64,000 nucleotides of DNA from Lautropia dentalis (GTDB taxonomy: Bacteria; Pseudomonadota; Gammaproteobacteria; Burkholderiales; Burkholderiaceae_E), in the NCBI RefSeq assembly GCF_003892345.1, contig NZ_RRUE01000001.1:1752078-1816077 (forward strand). The letters run 5' to 3'. Each line of letters starts with the position of its first letter. Position 1 is the first letter of the stretch. The translations under genes and the position numbers were made by a program. Under the pieces are notes generated by a model. The model saw only the letters and a list, made by a program, of their open reading frames with translations, was not told the origin of the DNA and made no database searches. This document shows, piece by piece, positions 36,483 through 46,311 of the stretch.

Positions 36483-38404
36483 CAGCCGCCCTGCACCGGT
36501 TCGCTCATGTTCATGTCGCCGTGTTCGGTGGTGGTCTCGGCGGCGTCCTGCGGCCAGGCGATGGACTGGTCGTGCAGCAGCTGGCGGATCAGGCGTTCGG
36601 TTTCGGCAATCTCCACGCGGGCGATGTCGATCAGCGCCTTGTTCTCGAAAATGCCGATGCTCGGGTCATACGCCTTGGCGGCCACGGCCATGCCATGACG
36701 GTTGCGGTGGAAATACAGGTTGCCCACTTCCTCGGCCTTGGGCTTGGGCATGCCCAGGCATTCCAGGGCCCGCTTGCCGCAGCGCACGGCCGAATCGAAG
36801 TTCTCGCGCACGATCTCGTTGGCACCGGCATGCACCAGCTCGTAGGTGTGCTGCGAGTCGTAGGAGCGTGCCACGATCTTCATCGACGGGTTGATCTTGT
36901 GGGCAAACTCGACGATCTGCAGCGCCTGTTCCGGGTTGTCGATGGCCACCACCAGCAGCTTCGCCTCGGCCAGACCGGCCGTCAGCAGCATTTCCTGCCG
37001 GGCGGCATCGCCGAAGTAGGTTTCCACCCCGAAGCGCTTGTAGCCGGCCACCGTGGCGGCGTTGTGGTCGATCACGGTAGTCTTGTAGCCGCAGGCCGTC
37101 AGCATGGCATTGACCACGCGGCCGAAGCGGCCGTGGCCGGCGATGATGACCGGGTGTTTCTGTTCGATGTGGTCATCGGCCTGCTCGGGGCCGGCCGACT
37201 GGTAGGCCCGCGGCACGATCAGCTTGTCGTAGACGATGAACAGCAGCGGCGTGAACAGCATCGACAGCGCCACCACCAGCAGCAGCTTCTTGGCAATGGC
37301 CGAGGGCATGACGCCGTTGCTCTCGACCAGCGTGAGCAGCACGAAGCCGAATTCACCGGCCTGGGCCAGCGCCAGCGCGAACAGGCTGCGGTGCAGCCGC
37401 TTCAGGCGGAACATCAGGCCCAGCAGCCAAAGGATGGCGCCCTTGGCCACGATGACGGCCAGCGTCAGCCCCAGGATGGACCAGAGCTTGACATAGAGAT
37501 AGTCCATATCGATGCCGGCGCCCACCGTGATGAAGAAGAGCCCCAGCAGCAGCCCCTTGAATGGCTCAATGTTGCTTTCCAGCTCGTGACGGTACTCGCT
37601 GTTGGCCAGCACCACGCCGGCCAGGAAGGTGCCCAGCGCGGGGGAGAGGCCGATCAGCGACATCAGCACCGCAATGCCGATGACCAGCGCCAGCGACACG
37701 ACGGTGAAGATCTCGCGCAGCCGGGCGGCGGCGATGTAGCGGAACACCGGGGCCGCCAGGAAGTGGCCGCCGACGATGATCATGCCGATCACCCCGAAGG
37801 TGATGCCGGCCTTCTGGTAGCCGGGCATGCCCGCCAGCAGGTTGATCGAATCCGAATGGTGGGCCACCTCGTCCACCTGGTGGCTCAGCTCGGGCAGGGC
37901 CAGCAGCGGCAGCAGCGCGAGCATCGGGATCACGGCTATATCCTGAAAGAGCAGCACCGAAAAGCACGCCTGGCCGCCCTGGCTGTTGAGCAGGTTCTTC
38001 TCGCCCAGCGTCTGCAGCACGATGGCGGTGGACGACATGGCCAGCACGCAGCCGGCGGCCACGCCCACCGTCCAGGGTTGCCCCACCAGCAGCGCAATGC
38101 CGGTGATGGCCGCAATGGTGAGGATCACCTGCAGGCCGCCCAGGCCCAGCAGCTTGTAGCGCAGCTGCCAGAGCTTGTGGGGCTCCAGTTCCAGCCCCAC
38201 CAGAAACAGCATCAGCACCACGCCGAATTCGGCCACGTGCTGGATGCTTTCGGTTTCCTGCCCAACCAGGCCGAAGACCGGACCGATCAGGATGCCGGCA
38301 ATCAGGTAGCCCAGTACCGAGCCCAGGCCCAGCCGTTTGGACAGCGGCACGGCAATGGCGGCCGAGATCAGGTAGATGAAGGCACTGAGCAACAGGGAGG
38401 TCAT
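36482..38404 (-). CDS. Kef-type (CPA2) potassium/proton antiporter with RCK domain
   Basis: A 640-residue protein from ATG 38404 with AGGA 9 nt upstream. Residues 1 to about 390 are the CPA2 exchanger domain (SKRLGLGSVLGYLIAGILIG; FLVGLELEPHKLW; GFVLLTLVESNGVMP). An RCK/TrkA-N domain follows: VIIAGHGRFGRVVNAMLTAC, then HNAATVAGYKRFGVETYFGD. KefB/KefC-type proteins release potassium in response to glutathione adducts. The tail after the RCK domain (KALIDIARVEIAETERLIR) is acidic. The MFS gene is coupled downstream. Confidence 0.92.
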   Translation of the reverse strand: MTSLLLSAFIYLISAAIAVPLSKRLGLGSVLGYLIAGILIGPVFGLVGQETESIQHVAEFGVVLMLFLVGLELEPHKLWQLRYKLLGLGGLQVILTIAAITGIALLVGQPWTVGVAAGCVLAMSSTAIVLQTLGEKNLLNSQGGQACFSVLLFQDIAVIPMLALLPLLALPELSHQVDEVAHHSDSINLLAGMPGYQKAGITFGVIGMIIVGGHFLAAPVFRYIAAARLREIFTVVSLALVIGIAVLMSLIGLSPALGTFLAGVVLANSEYRHELESNIEPFKGLLLGLFFITVGAGIDMDYLYVKLWSILGLTLAVIVAKGAILWLLGLMFRLKRLHRSLFALALAQAGEFGFVLLTLVESNGVMPSAIAKKLLLVVALSMLFTPLLFIVYDKLIVPRAYQSAGPEQADDHIEQKHPVIIAGHGRFGRVVNAMLTACGYKTTVIDHNAATVAGYKRFGVETYFGDAARQEMLLTAGLAEAKLLVVAIDNPEQALQIVEFAHKINPSMKIVARSYDSQHTYELVHAGANEIVRENFDSAVRCGKRALECLGMPKPKAEEVGNLYFHRNRHGMAVAAKAYDPSIGIFENKALIDIARVEIAETERLIRQLLHDQSIAWPQDAAETTTEHGDMNMSEPVQGG

Positions 38405-38784
38405 GCGAGAAGGTCCTGCGGAGCGGGCTGTGGGCGGGGCGAAGGGGGGCGCGGGAGCGGGCACTGAAGCGGTGCCGGCGTGCTGCCCGCAGGGGCAGGT
38501 GACGGCAGGGCGCCGCAGGGCGGCCGCTCGCGGGCTGCGCAACATTCTAGCGATTATGCCGGGTGCACAGATCGACCGGCATCGACCGGCGGACGGCCGG
38601 TTGACATGGCCGGCAGTGGCGTGGGCTTTGCGACACGGCAGGCGGCCGATATGCCCGGAAACCGTTGCCCTTCGGGGGGCACCGGCATGTCCGATATGCG
38701 CCTGCCGCATGACAGGAGGCGTGGGCATGCACAGACCTGATGGTGCGATGGGCGGTATATTCGGGGGGACTGGATTTCCACACG
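38405..38784. other. Divergent intergenic region kef-cysE
   Basis: 380 bp between divergent genes with no further gene. A 10-bp direct repeat (ATCGACCGGC twice) lies at about 38573-38592. It probably holds promoters for both sides. Confidence 0.4.
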
Positions 38785-39747
38785 ATGGTGACGATGATCA
38801 AACCTTCCTTTGGTATAGACGAGGTGGTGGCGCAGCTGCGCGAACGCCGCAACAGTGCCCTGCGTGCCCGCCAGGGCAATGAAAGACCGCCGCTGCTGCC
38901 GTCGCGGCAGGTACTGGCCGAGGTGGTCGGCGGGCTGGCGGCGGCGCTGTTCCCGCATCGCCTGGGCCGCCCCGATCTCTGTTCCGAGAACATCGACCAC
39001 TATGTCGGCTACACGCTGGACATGGCGCTGTCGGCCCTGCACCAGCAGGTGCGGCGCGAGCTGATGTTCCGCTCCGGCTGTCAGGATCTGTGCGCCGACG
39101 AGAATGAACGGGCCGTGTCCGTCGTCCAGCGCTTCGGCCAGGCCCTGCCGCGGGTGCGCGAGCTGATCGACTCGGATGTCACCGCTGCCTACCAGGGCGA
39201 CCCGGCCGCCGGCAGCAAGGACGAGGTGCTGATCTGCTACCCGGGCATCTGGGCGATGATCCACCACCGGCTGGCGCACCTGCTCTACAACGAAGGCATC
39301 ACCCTCACGGCGCGCGTGATGGCCGAGCTGGCGCATTCGGCCACCGGCATCGACATCCATCCGGGCGCCCAGATCGGTGATCATTTCTTCATCGATCACG
39401 GCACGGGCGTGGTCATCGGTGAAACCGCCATCATCGGTCGCCAGGTGCGTCTCTATCAGGCCGTCACACTGGGCGCCAAGCGCTTCAACGTCGAGGAGGA
39501 CGGTTCGCTGGTCAAGGGTGAGCCCCGCCATCCCATCCTGGAAGACGAGGTCGTCATCTACGCCGGTGCCACCGTGCTCGGGCGCGTCACCATCGGCCGT
39601 GGCTCGGTCATCGGCGGTAACGTCTGGCTCACCCGTTCGGTGCCGCCCGGCAGCATGGTCTCGCAGGCAGGTGCCGTCACCGCACCGGAAGTGGCCCAGG
39701 GACGCATCCCCAACGATGCCGAGCTGTGGCGTGCCTTCGGCATCTGA
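38785..39747 (+). CDS. cysE: Serine O-acetyltransferase (CysE/EpsC type)
   Basis: A 320-residue enzyme if begun at ATG 38785; ATG 38740 and 38794 are alternatives. The N-terminal half is the helical SAT region (LFPHRLGRPDLCSENIDHYV; IWAMIHHRLAHLLYNEG). The left-handed beta-helix follows: IDIHPGAQIGDHFFIDHGTG, VVIGETAIIGRQVRLYQAVT, later VVIYAGATVLGRVTIGRGSV. It acetylates serine to O-acetylserine, the acceptor for sulfide in cysteine synthesis. cysA follows 116 bp later, so the neighbourhood is one sulfur regulon. Confidence 0.93.
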   Translation: MVTMIKPSFGIDEVVAQLRERRNSALRARQGNERPPLLPSRQVLAEVVGGLAAALFPHRLGRPDLCSENIDHYVGYTLDMALSALHQQVRRELMFRSGCQDLCADENERAVSVVQRFGQALPRVRELIDSDVTAAYQGDPAAGSKDEVLICYPGIWAMIHHRLAHLLYNEGITLTARVMAELAHSATGIDIHPGAQIGDHFFIDHGTGVVIGETAIIGRQVRLYQAVTLGAKRFNVEEDGSLVKGEPRHPILEDEVVIYAGATVLGRVTIGRGSVIGGNVWLTRSVPPGSMVSQAGAVTAPEVAQGRIPNDAELWRAFGI

Positions 39748-39863
39748 CATCGTGATTGCCGTTGCCTTCTGACGCCCTTTGACGGCCGGGCGCTTCGGCC
39801 CGTGATGGGTCGGGTGCTCGTGGTCGACCCTTGGCGATACGTGGCAGACATCCCGCATCCGAC

Positions 39864-41063
39864 ATGAGCATCCTGATCGATCATCTGAACAAGCGCTTCG
39901 GCGCTACTGTGGTCTGCGACGACATTTCTCTGGACATCCCGTCCGGCTCGCTGGTGGCGCTGCTGGGGCCGTCCGGCTCGGGCAAGACCTCGCTGCTGCG
40001 CATCATCGCCGGGCTGGAGCAGCCCGACAGTGGCCGCGTGCTCTTTCATGGCGCCGATGCCACCCATGCCGACCCGCAGGCGCGGGGCGTGGGCTTCGTG
40101 TTCCAGCACTACGCGCTGTTCAACCACATGACCATCTTCGAGAACGTGGCCTTCGGGCTGCGGGTCATGCCGCGCAGCCGCCGGCCGGCCGAGGCCGACA
40201 TCCGCCGGCGGGTGCATACGCTGCTGGAACTGGTACAGCTCGACTGGCTGGCCGACCGCTACCCGCAACAGCTCTCCGGGGGCCAGCGCCAGCGGATCGC
40301 GCTCGCCCGGGCCCTGGCCGTGGAACCGAAGGTGCTGCTGCTGGACGAGCCCTTCGGGGCGCTCGATGCCCAGGTGCGCAAGGAACTGCGCCGCTGGCTG
40401 CGGCGCCTGCACGACGAGATGCACGTCACCAGCGTGTTCGTCACGCACGACCAGGACGAGGCCATGGAAGTGGCCGACCGGGTGGTGGTGCTCAACCGCG
40501 GCCGCATCGAACAGACGGGCACGCCGGAAGAGGTCTACGACCGGCCCGCCACGCCCTTCGTGCTGAAGTTTCTGGGGGATGTGAACCTTTTCGAGGGGCA
40601 CTTCGCGGCCGTGCATCCTGCTGGCCAGGCTGCAGGCACACCGTTCGCGGGCGCTGCCGTGAACGCCCGGACGGTGCAGGAACGGCAGGGAACCGATGCG
40701 GAACCGGGGGCGCAGCAGAGTCAGGGGGCAGACACGAAGCAGGAGGCGAACCGGACCGTCGTCTACGTGCGACCGCACGAGATCGATGTGGTCGATGGCC
40801 CCGGCCCCGGCACGCTGGCCGTGCAGTTCTCGCAGGCGCTCACCGTGGGGCCGCGCACACGGCTGGAACTGAAGCGCCCGGACAACGGCAGCTTCATCGA
40901 CGTGGAGCTGTCGCGCGAGGCCTGGCAGGATCTGCAGCGCCGTCACACCGTGCAGCGGGGCGACACGCTGCACCTGCGGGCGCGGCAGGAGACCCGCTTC
41001 GAGGCCGGCGCCGACTGGTCGGGTGCCCATGGGGCGCCGGCCGACCCCGCCGTCATGATCTGA
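39864..41063 (+). CDS. cysA: Sulfate ABC transporter ATPase CysA
   Basis: A 399-residue ATPase from ATG 39864 ([19 protein letters not shown]). Walker A is [11 protein letters not shown], the Q-loop [20 protein letters not shown], signature [15 protein letters not shown], Walker [21 protein letters not shown]. The C-terminal CysA regulatory part ([12 protein letters not shown]) is present, with an Ala/Gln-rich insertion before it. It powers the permease CysT/CysW, which are encoded 6 kb away on the other strand. Confidence 0.95.
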   Translation: MSILIDHLNKRFGATVVCDDISLDIPSGSLVALLGPSGSGKTSLLRIIAGLEQPDSGRVLFHGADATHADPQARGVGFVFQHYALFNHMTIFENVAFGLRVMPRSRRPAEADIRRRVHTLLELVQLDWLADRYPQQLSGGQRQRIALARALAVEPKVLLLDEPFGALDAQVRKELRRWLRRLHDEMHVTSVFVTHDQDEAMEVADRVVVLNRGRIEQTGTPEEVYDRPATPFVLKFLGDVNLFEGHFAAVHPAGQAAGTPFAGAAVNARTVQERQGTDAEPGAQQSQGADTKQEANRTVVYVRPHEIDVVDGPGPGTLAVQFSQALTVGPRTRLELKRPDNGSFIDVELSREAWQDLQRRHTVQRGDTLHLRARQETRFEAGADWSGAHGAPADPAVMI

Positions 41064-41083
41064 GCGTCCGGCTGGCAGCCGTT

Positions 41084-42028
41084 TCAGATCTGGAAATCGA
41101 TCCCCGGCGTCTGCGTGGCCGCCTGTTCCACCACCTCGCGTGTCAATGGCGAGGCAAAGGTCTCGATGAAGTCGTACACGTAGCTGCGCAGGAAGGTGCC
41201 GCGCCTGAAGGCCAGCCGCGTCACGTTCACCGGGAAGAGCTGGCCGGCATCGATGGCCCGCAGCCGTGTGTCGCGCTCCTCGTCGAAGGCAATCGACGCC
41301 ACGATGCCGATGCCCAGCCCCAGCTCCACGTAGGTCTTGATCACATCGGCGTCCATGGCCGTCAGCACCACGTTGGGTGACAGGCCACGGGCCTGGAAGG
41401 CATCATCGATGCGCATACGGCCCGAGAAGCCCGGGCTGTAGGTGATCACCGGATAATCGGTCACCCGCTCCAGCGTCAGCGTCTCGTCATCGAGCAGCGG
41501 ATGGCGCGGCGGCACGATCACACTGTGCGTCCAGCGATAGCAGGACAGCGTCACCAGCGGCTCGTACTCGGTCAGTGCCTCGGTGGCAATGCCGATGTCG
41601 GCTTCACCGTTGAGCAGCATTTCCGCCACCTGCTGGGGCGAACCCTGATGCAGCTCCAGCTGCACGTCCGGATAGCGGCGCCGGAAATCGTGCACCGCAT
41701 CGGGCAGCGCGTAACGCGCCTGCGAATGGGTGGCGGCAATGCTCAGCTTGCCGGCCGACTGGCGGGCGTATTCCTCACCCACCCGCAGCAGGTTCTCGGC
41801 CCCCGCCAGAATGCCCTCGATGACGGGCAGCGCCACGGCCCCGGCCTGGGTCAGTGAAGTCAACCGCTTGCCGGCCCGCACGAACAGCTCGAAGCCCAGT
41901 TCCTGTTCCAGTTCGCGAATCTGGCGGCTCACGCCGGGCTGCGACGTGTGCAGCGCCCGCGCCACTTCCGTGAGATTGAAGCCGCGGCGCGCGGCCTCGC
42001 GGACGGAACGCAATTGCTGGAGATTCAT
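41084..42028 (-). CDS. cysB: LysR-family sulfur regulator CysB
   Basis: A 314-residue transcriptional regulator. The HTH is at residues 1-60: MNLQQLRSVREAARRGFNLT, then LHTSQPGVSRQIRELEQELG. The effector domain carries IAATHSQARYALP, GEADIGIATEAL and VELGLGIGIVASIAFDEE, which match CysB rather than Cbl alone. It is convergent with cysA (20 bp between stops). By family knowledge it activates sulfate uptake and cysteine genes with N-acetylserine. Confidence 0.95.
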   Translation of the reverse strand: MNLQQLRSVREAARRGFNLTEVARALHTSQPGVSRQIRELEQELGFELFVRAGKRLTSLTQAGAVALPVIEGILAGAENLLRVGEEYARQSAGKLSIAATHSQARYALPDAVHDFRRRYPDVQLELHQGSPQQVAEMLLNGEADIGIATEALTEYEPLVTLSCYRWTHSVIVPPRHPLLDDETLTLERVTDYPVITYSPGFSGRMRIDDAFQARGLSPNVVLTAMDADVIKTYVELGLGIGIVASIAFDEERDTRLRAIDAGQLFPVNVTRLAFRRGTFLRSYVYDFIETFASPLTREVVEQAATQTPGIDFQI

Positions 42029-42274
42029 GGTGCCGTGTCAGAGAGTGTCACAATGGCACCGATGATAGACGCTCGCCCGGCGTCATTTTGCGCGAAAGCT
42101 GCGGAAACGGCCCCATGACAGCCGTAAAACGGCACCGAAAGGGCTGTTACTGCCCAGCCTGCATGCAAGGACATGCGGAAATGGCATAACAACCGTGATA
42201 ATGCCTATCGTTCAGTATCTGGGCGTGTTCATCCAGTACCTCCGGCTGTCATTCAACGGTGGGACCGCCCGGCC

Positions 42275-43162
42275 TTACGGCCTTCGCCGCCAGGACGAAG
42301 GGCGCAGTTCACTGATGATGACCCCTGCCACGATCAGCGCAGCGCCCAGCAGGGCCATGGCAGGGAGGCGATCTCCTGCCAGTCGTCCGAATACGCCGCC
42401 CCAGACCGGCTCGCCGGCGTAGATGACGGTGGCACGCGTGGGCGAGACCGACTTCTGCGCCCAGTTCATGGTCAGCTGGATGACGGCGCTGGCAGCGCCC
42501 AGCCCCAGGACGCTGCCGGTGAGCACCCAGGAAAAGACGGGTACCTGTTCGCCCGCGGCCGGCACCAGCAGCAGCGAGAGCACCCCGCCCACCAGCAGCT
42601 GCACGACGGTGACCCGCCGGCTGTCCACCGAGCCGGCAAACCGGCCGATGAGAATGATCTCCGCAGCAATGGCCACGGCGCTGCCCAGCGTTGCCAGTTC
42701 GCCGATGCTCAGGGAAAGGGCGCCAGCCTGTGGACCGGCCAGCAGAATCAGGCCGGCAAAGGCGCAACCGATGCCCAGCCAGCTCATCAGGTGGGGTGGG
42801 CGTCGCAGGACGGCCCACTGCAGCAGGGGCACGATCGGAACGTACAGCGCCGTGATGAAGGCAGACTGGCTGATGGAGATGGTCTGCAGTCCCCAGGTCT
42901 GCAGACCATAGCCGCCAACGATGGATATGCCGACGAGCACACCGGCCATCAGCTCGCGCAAGGTCAGTCCCCCCAGTGTGCGACGAAACACCAGGGCCAT
43001 CATCAGTCCCGCCGTCACGAAGCGGAGCCCGACGAAAAACAGGGGGCCGGAATGGTGCAGGGCGGCGTGAATGATCAGAAAGGTCGCGCCCCAGACCACC
43101 GTGATGGCAATGAGCGCCAGTTCCTGGCGGGAAAAGGGCAGCGTGATCGGGATGCGGTGCAT
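42275..43162 (-). CDS. EamA-family (DMT) transporter
   Basis: A 295-residue membrane protein with ten predicted helices in two EamA halves: WGATFLIIHAALHHSGPLFF in the first half, and IYAGEPVWGGVFGRLAGDR in the second, both typical of the drug/metabolite exporters. ATG 43162 is chosen because the 42 codons upstream look non-coding; no ribosome-binding site is seen. A TATAGT -10-like hexamer lies at about 43193 on this strand. Substrate unknown. Confidence 0.85.
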   Translation of the reverse strand: MHRIPITLPFSRQELALIAITVVWGATFLIIHAALHHSGPLFFVGLRFVTAGLMMALVFRRTLGGLTLRELMAGVLVGISIVGGYGLQTWGLQTISISQSAFITALYVPIVPLLQWAVLRRPPHLMSWLGIGCAFAGLILLAGPQAGALSLSIGELATLGSAVAIAAEIILIGRFAGSVDSRRVTVVQLLVGGVLSLLLVPAAGEQVPVFSWVLTGSVLGLGAASAVIQLTMNWAQKSVSPTRATVIYAGEPVWGGVFGRLAGDRLPAMALLGAALIVAGVIISELRPSSWRRRP

Positions 43163-43302
43163 GGAGAAAACGGAACAGGAAGCAGGCCGCACTATACTCT
43201 GAAAGACCTCCTGCAGAAGCACGCGCACAGCCGGTGCGTGCCGTTGCGCGAGGACGAACGGGTCCATGCCATGCGCTGGGGGATGCATGTCCGGGCGACG
43301 AC

Positions 43303-43335
43303 AAAAAACCCCGCCTTCGTGTGAAGGTCGGGGTT
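43303..43335 (-). terminator. Rho-independent terminator after the DUF4124/glutaredoxin-like gene
   Basis: On the minus strand a stem CCCCGACCTTC/GAAGGCGGGG (one bulge) with ACAC loop is followed by TTTTTT. It lies 45 bp beyond the stop at 43380. Confidence 0.8.
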
Positions 43336-43379
43336 GTCGGGAGGATCAGGAAAGCCGGAGACACCCGGCCATTCATGAC

Positions 43380-44060
43380 TCAGAACCGGAACGAGGCCGG
43401 CGCGTTGCCTCCCCGGGTGGCGCCCGGGTCGATGCGCTGGCCGCCGGCCGGACGCACCTCGCTGGCATCGATGATGCGCACCGGCTGATGGAAGCTGGCG
43501 CTGCCCTGCAGGGAATCTTCGGGGGCCAGACTGGCCGAGGCCGGATACTGGTAGGTGGCGGGCAGTTCAGATTCGCGCGGATACTGTGCCGAATCCAGCA
43601 GCTTGTTCCAGGCATTCACCTCGTAGCCCACGCTGCGCTGCTCGCCCACCTTGATGGCCGGAAAGCCATTGCCGGTGAAGCCCAGCGCCTTGAAGCGCTC
43701 GAAGTCGGCATGCGTCATCACCTTCCATTCCTGGAAGGGGATGCCACGCTGGCGCAGATGGGCGGCCGCCAGGCCACAGGGCTGACAGTCCTTCGCCACG
43801 AACAGCGCCACCGGGCTGGCCTTGGCGGCCTGGCGCAGCGCCTGCGGGAAGTGGATGGTCGGGTCTTCCGCCGGCCGCGCCATGGGCGTGACGGTCATGC
43901 CGCCCGGGCGGCGCATCGGCTGCGCGTCTTCCGAGGGCGGATGATCACCGTAAACGACGTTGCCGTTCGGGTCGGTCCATTTGTAGGTGGCGGCGGCGGC
44001 CGGCTGTGCTGCCAGGCCACAGGCCGTCGCCACAAGCAGGATTGCCGGAAAAACCTTCAT
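43380..44060 (-). CDS. Periplasmic DUF4124-glutaredoxin-like fusion protein
   Basis: A 226-residue protein. A signal peptide spans about residues 1-24 (MKVFPAILLVATACGLAAQP AAAA). Then comes the DUF4124 pattern YKWTDPNGNVVYGDHPP and, from about residue 80, a glutaredoxin/thioredoxin-like fold with the active-site C92-Q-P-C95 (ALFVAKDCQPCGLAAAHL) and GFTGNGFPAIKVGEQ. It probably acts on thiols or disulfides in the periplasm. The last 60 residues are unassigned. It starts 33 bp after the prlC stop, same strand. Confidence 0.85.
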   Translation of the reverse strand: MKVFPAILLVATACGLAAQPAAAATYKWTDPNGNVVYGDHPPSEDAQPMRRPGGMTVTPMARPAEDPTIHFPQALRQAAKASPVALFVAKDCQPCGLAAAHLRQRGIPFQEWKVMTHADFERFKALGFTGNGFPAIKVGEQRSVGYEVNAWNKLLDSAQYPRESELPATYQYPASASLAPEDSLQGSASFHQPVRIIDASEVRPAGGQRIDPGATRGGNAPASFRF

Positions 44061-44092
44061 GTCGCTCCTTGAGCCTCGCGGGGATGGGTTGC

Positions 44093-46252
44093 CTATGCTT
44101 CCACCATCCCATTATGCCGAAGCAGGGCATCCAGCTCGGGGGCCCGACCTCTGAACGCCCTGAAAGAGTCGATGGCCGGTCGGCTGCCCCCTGCCGAGAG
44201 TATCTCCTGCAGGAAACGCTGGCCCACCGCCGGGTTGAACAGCCCTTCCTCCTCGAAGGCGGCATAGCAGTCGGCCGACAGCACCTCGGCCCACTTGTAG
44301 CTGTAGTAGCCTGCCGCATAGCCGCCGGCAAAGATGTGGCTGAAGCTGTTCTGGAAGCGGTTGAAGGCGGGCGGCAGCAGCACCGCCACCTCCTGGCGCA
44401 CGGCATCCAGGATGCGCTGCACCGGATTGGCCTCGCCGGCGGCCAGCGCCTGCGCCGCCTGCTGGTGCAGCAGCATGTCGAACAGCGAGAATTCGATCTG
44501 CCGCAGCGTCTGCAGTCCGGCCTGGAAGTTGCGGGCCGCCAGCATCCGGTCGAACAGCGCCTTCGGCATGGGCTCGCCGGTCTTCACATGGTGGGTCATC
44601 GATTCGACGATCTCCCATTCCCACGCCCAGTTCTCCATGAACTGGCTGGGCAGCTCCACCGCATCCCATTCCACGCCGGAAATGCCCGACACCGCCAGCG
44701 CATCCACCTGCGTCAACATGTGGTGCAGCCCGTGGCCGAATTCGTGGAAGAGGGTGGTGACATCGTCGTGCGTGAGCAGCGCGGGCTGCCCGTCGACCGG
44801 TGCCTGGAAATTGCAGACCAGATAGGCCACCGGCGTCTGCAGCCGGCCGTTCTCGTGCTGGCGGCCACAGCAGTCGTTCATCCAGGCGCCCGGCTGCTTG
44901 GCTTCGCGTGCATACAGGTCCAGATAGAACTGGCCCAGCAGCTCACCGTTGCGGGTGATGCGGTAGAAGCGCACGTCCGGATGCCAGCCCTCGGCCTGGT
45001 CCTCGCCGATCTGCACGCCGAACAAACGCTCCACCAGCCCGAACAGGCCAGCCAGCACGCGCGGCAGCGCAAAATACTGCTTCACCTCATTGTCCGAGAA
45101 GGCATAGCGTTCCTGCTTGAGTGCCTCGCTGGCATAGGCCGTATCCCAGGCCTGCAGCTCGGGCAGGCCGAGTTTTTCGGCGGCAAAGGCGCGCAGCTCG
45201 GCCAGATCCCTTTCGGCAAAGGGGCGGGCACGCACGGCCATGTCGCGCAGAAACTGCTCGACCTGTGCCGGGGTGTCGGCCATCTTCGGCACCAGCGACA
45301 GGTGGGCATAGCTGTCCAGTCCCAGCAGCTTCGCCTTTTCCTCGCGCAGACGCAGGATCTGCTGGATCAGTGCCGTGTTGTCCTGGGCGCTGCCTTCGGC
45401 GGCCCGGGTGGCGTAGGCACGGTACATCGTTTCGCGCAGCGAACGGTCGTGCGCGTACTGGATGACGGGGAAGTACGACGGGAACTGCAGCGTGAAGCGC
45501 CAGCCCTGCTTTTCATGCCGTTCGGCATCGGCCCGGGCAGCCGCCACCGCGTCGTCGGGCAGGCCGGCCAGCCGCGCACGACCCTCTTCCGTGTCCGGAA
45601 TCAGCAGCTCGAAGGCATTGGTGGCATCCAGCACGTTTTCGGAGAACTTCTGCTGCAGGGCCGCCAGCTCTTCCTGGATGGCCGCGAAGCGCTCACGGGC
45701 CGGCGACTTCAGCTCGGCGCCGCTCAGCGTGAAATCGCGCACTTCGTGATCGATGGCCGTCTGGCGGGCAGCATCCAGCGCTGCATGGGCCGGACTGGCA
45801 CGGAAGGCCCGGTACTTGTCGAAGAGTGCCTGGTTCTGGCCCAGCCGGGTCCAGAACTCCACCACACGGGGCAGATTCTGGTTGAAGGTTTCGCGCAGCG
45901 CGGGCGTGTCCATCACCGAATTCAGGTGCTGCACGATGCCCCAGGCGTGGCCCAGCCGCTCGGTGGCCTGCTGCAGCGGCAGCACCAAGCCCTCCCAGGT
46001 CAGTGGCGCGTCGGGGGCCGTGACTTGGGCCAGCGCCCGGTCGGCATCGGCCAGCAGCACATCCAGGGCCGGCGAGACGTGTTCCGGCTCGATGGCCGTG
46101 AAGTGCGGCAGCTGCGACGGGCCGGCCAGCAGCGGGTTGGTGGCTGTGGTGGAAGCCTCGGCAGAGGTTTCGGCCCTGGCGGAAACGTCCGAGGAAGAAA
46201 CGTGGGAAGCGGTATGGGTATCAGTCTTGCCGGAAGAAGAAGTAGTGGTCAT
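44093..46252 (-). CDS. prlC: Oligopeptidase A (M3 zinc metallopeptidase)
   Basis: A 719-residue M3-family peptidase. The zinc site is HEFGHGLHH at about residues 500-508, following VTTLF. Further typical parts: LPHFTAIEPEHVSPALDVLL near the N-terminus, the NELLGQFYLDL-like GELLGQFYLDLYAREAKQPG and, near the end, FAGGYAAGYYSYKWAEVLSA. It degrades short peptides in the cytosol, including cleaved signal peptides. About 45 Ser/Thr-rich residues precede the domain. folD lies upstream on the same strand. Confidence 0.94.
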   Translation of the reverse strand: MTTTSSSGKTDTHTASHVSSSDVSARAETSAEASTTATNPLLAGPSQLPHFTAIEPEHVSPALDVLLADADRALAQVTAPDAPLTWEGLVLPLQQATERLGHAWGIVQHLNSVMDTPALRETFNQNLPRVVEFWTRLGQNQALFDKYRAFRASPAHAALDAARQTAIDHEVRDFTLSGAELKSPARERFAAIQEELAALQQKFSENVLDATNAFELLIPDTEEGRARLAGLPDDAVAAARADAERHEKQGWRFTLQFPSYFPVIQYAHDRSLRETMYRAYATRAAEGSAQDNTALIQQILRLREEKAKLLGLDSYAHLSLVPKMADTPAQVEQFLRDMAVRARPFAERDLAELRAFAAEKLGLPELQAWDTAYASEALKQERYAFSDNEVKQYFALPRVLAGLFGLVERLFGVQIGEDQAEGWHPDVRFYRITRNGELLGQFYLDLYAREAKQPGAWMNDCCGRQHENGRLQTPVAYLVCNFQAPVDGQPALLTHDDVTTLFHEFGHGLHHMLTQVDALAVSGISGVEWDAVELPSQFMENWAWEWEIVESMTHHVKTGEPMPKALFDRMLAARNFQAGLQTLRQIEFSLFDMLLHQQAAQALAAGEANPVQRILDAVRQEVAVLLPPAFNRFQNSFSHIFAGGYAAGYYSYKWAEVLSADCYAAFEEEGLFNPAVGQRFLQEILSAGGSRPAIDSFRAFRGRAPELDALLRHNGMVEA

Positions 46253-46311
46253 GTCGGGGAAAGGGGAAATGAGTCTTCAGTGCGACGGAAGGGCGCAATG
46301 GGGCATGTGGT

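Noticed and set aside
36458-38467. 669-codon plus-strand frame across the Kef-type gene
   Set aside because: The minus strand has a clear CPA2 exchanger plus RCK domain; the plus frame has no recognisable domain and is Gln/His-rich.
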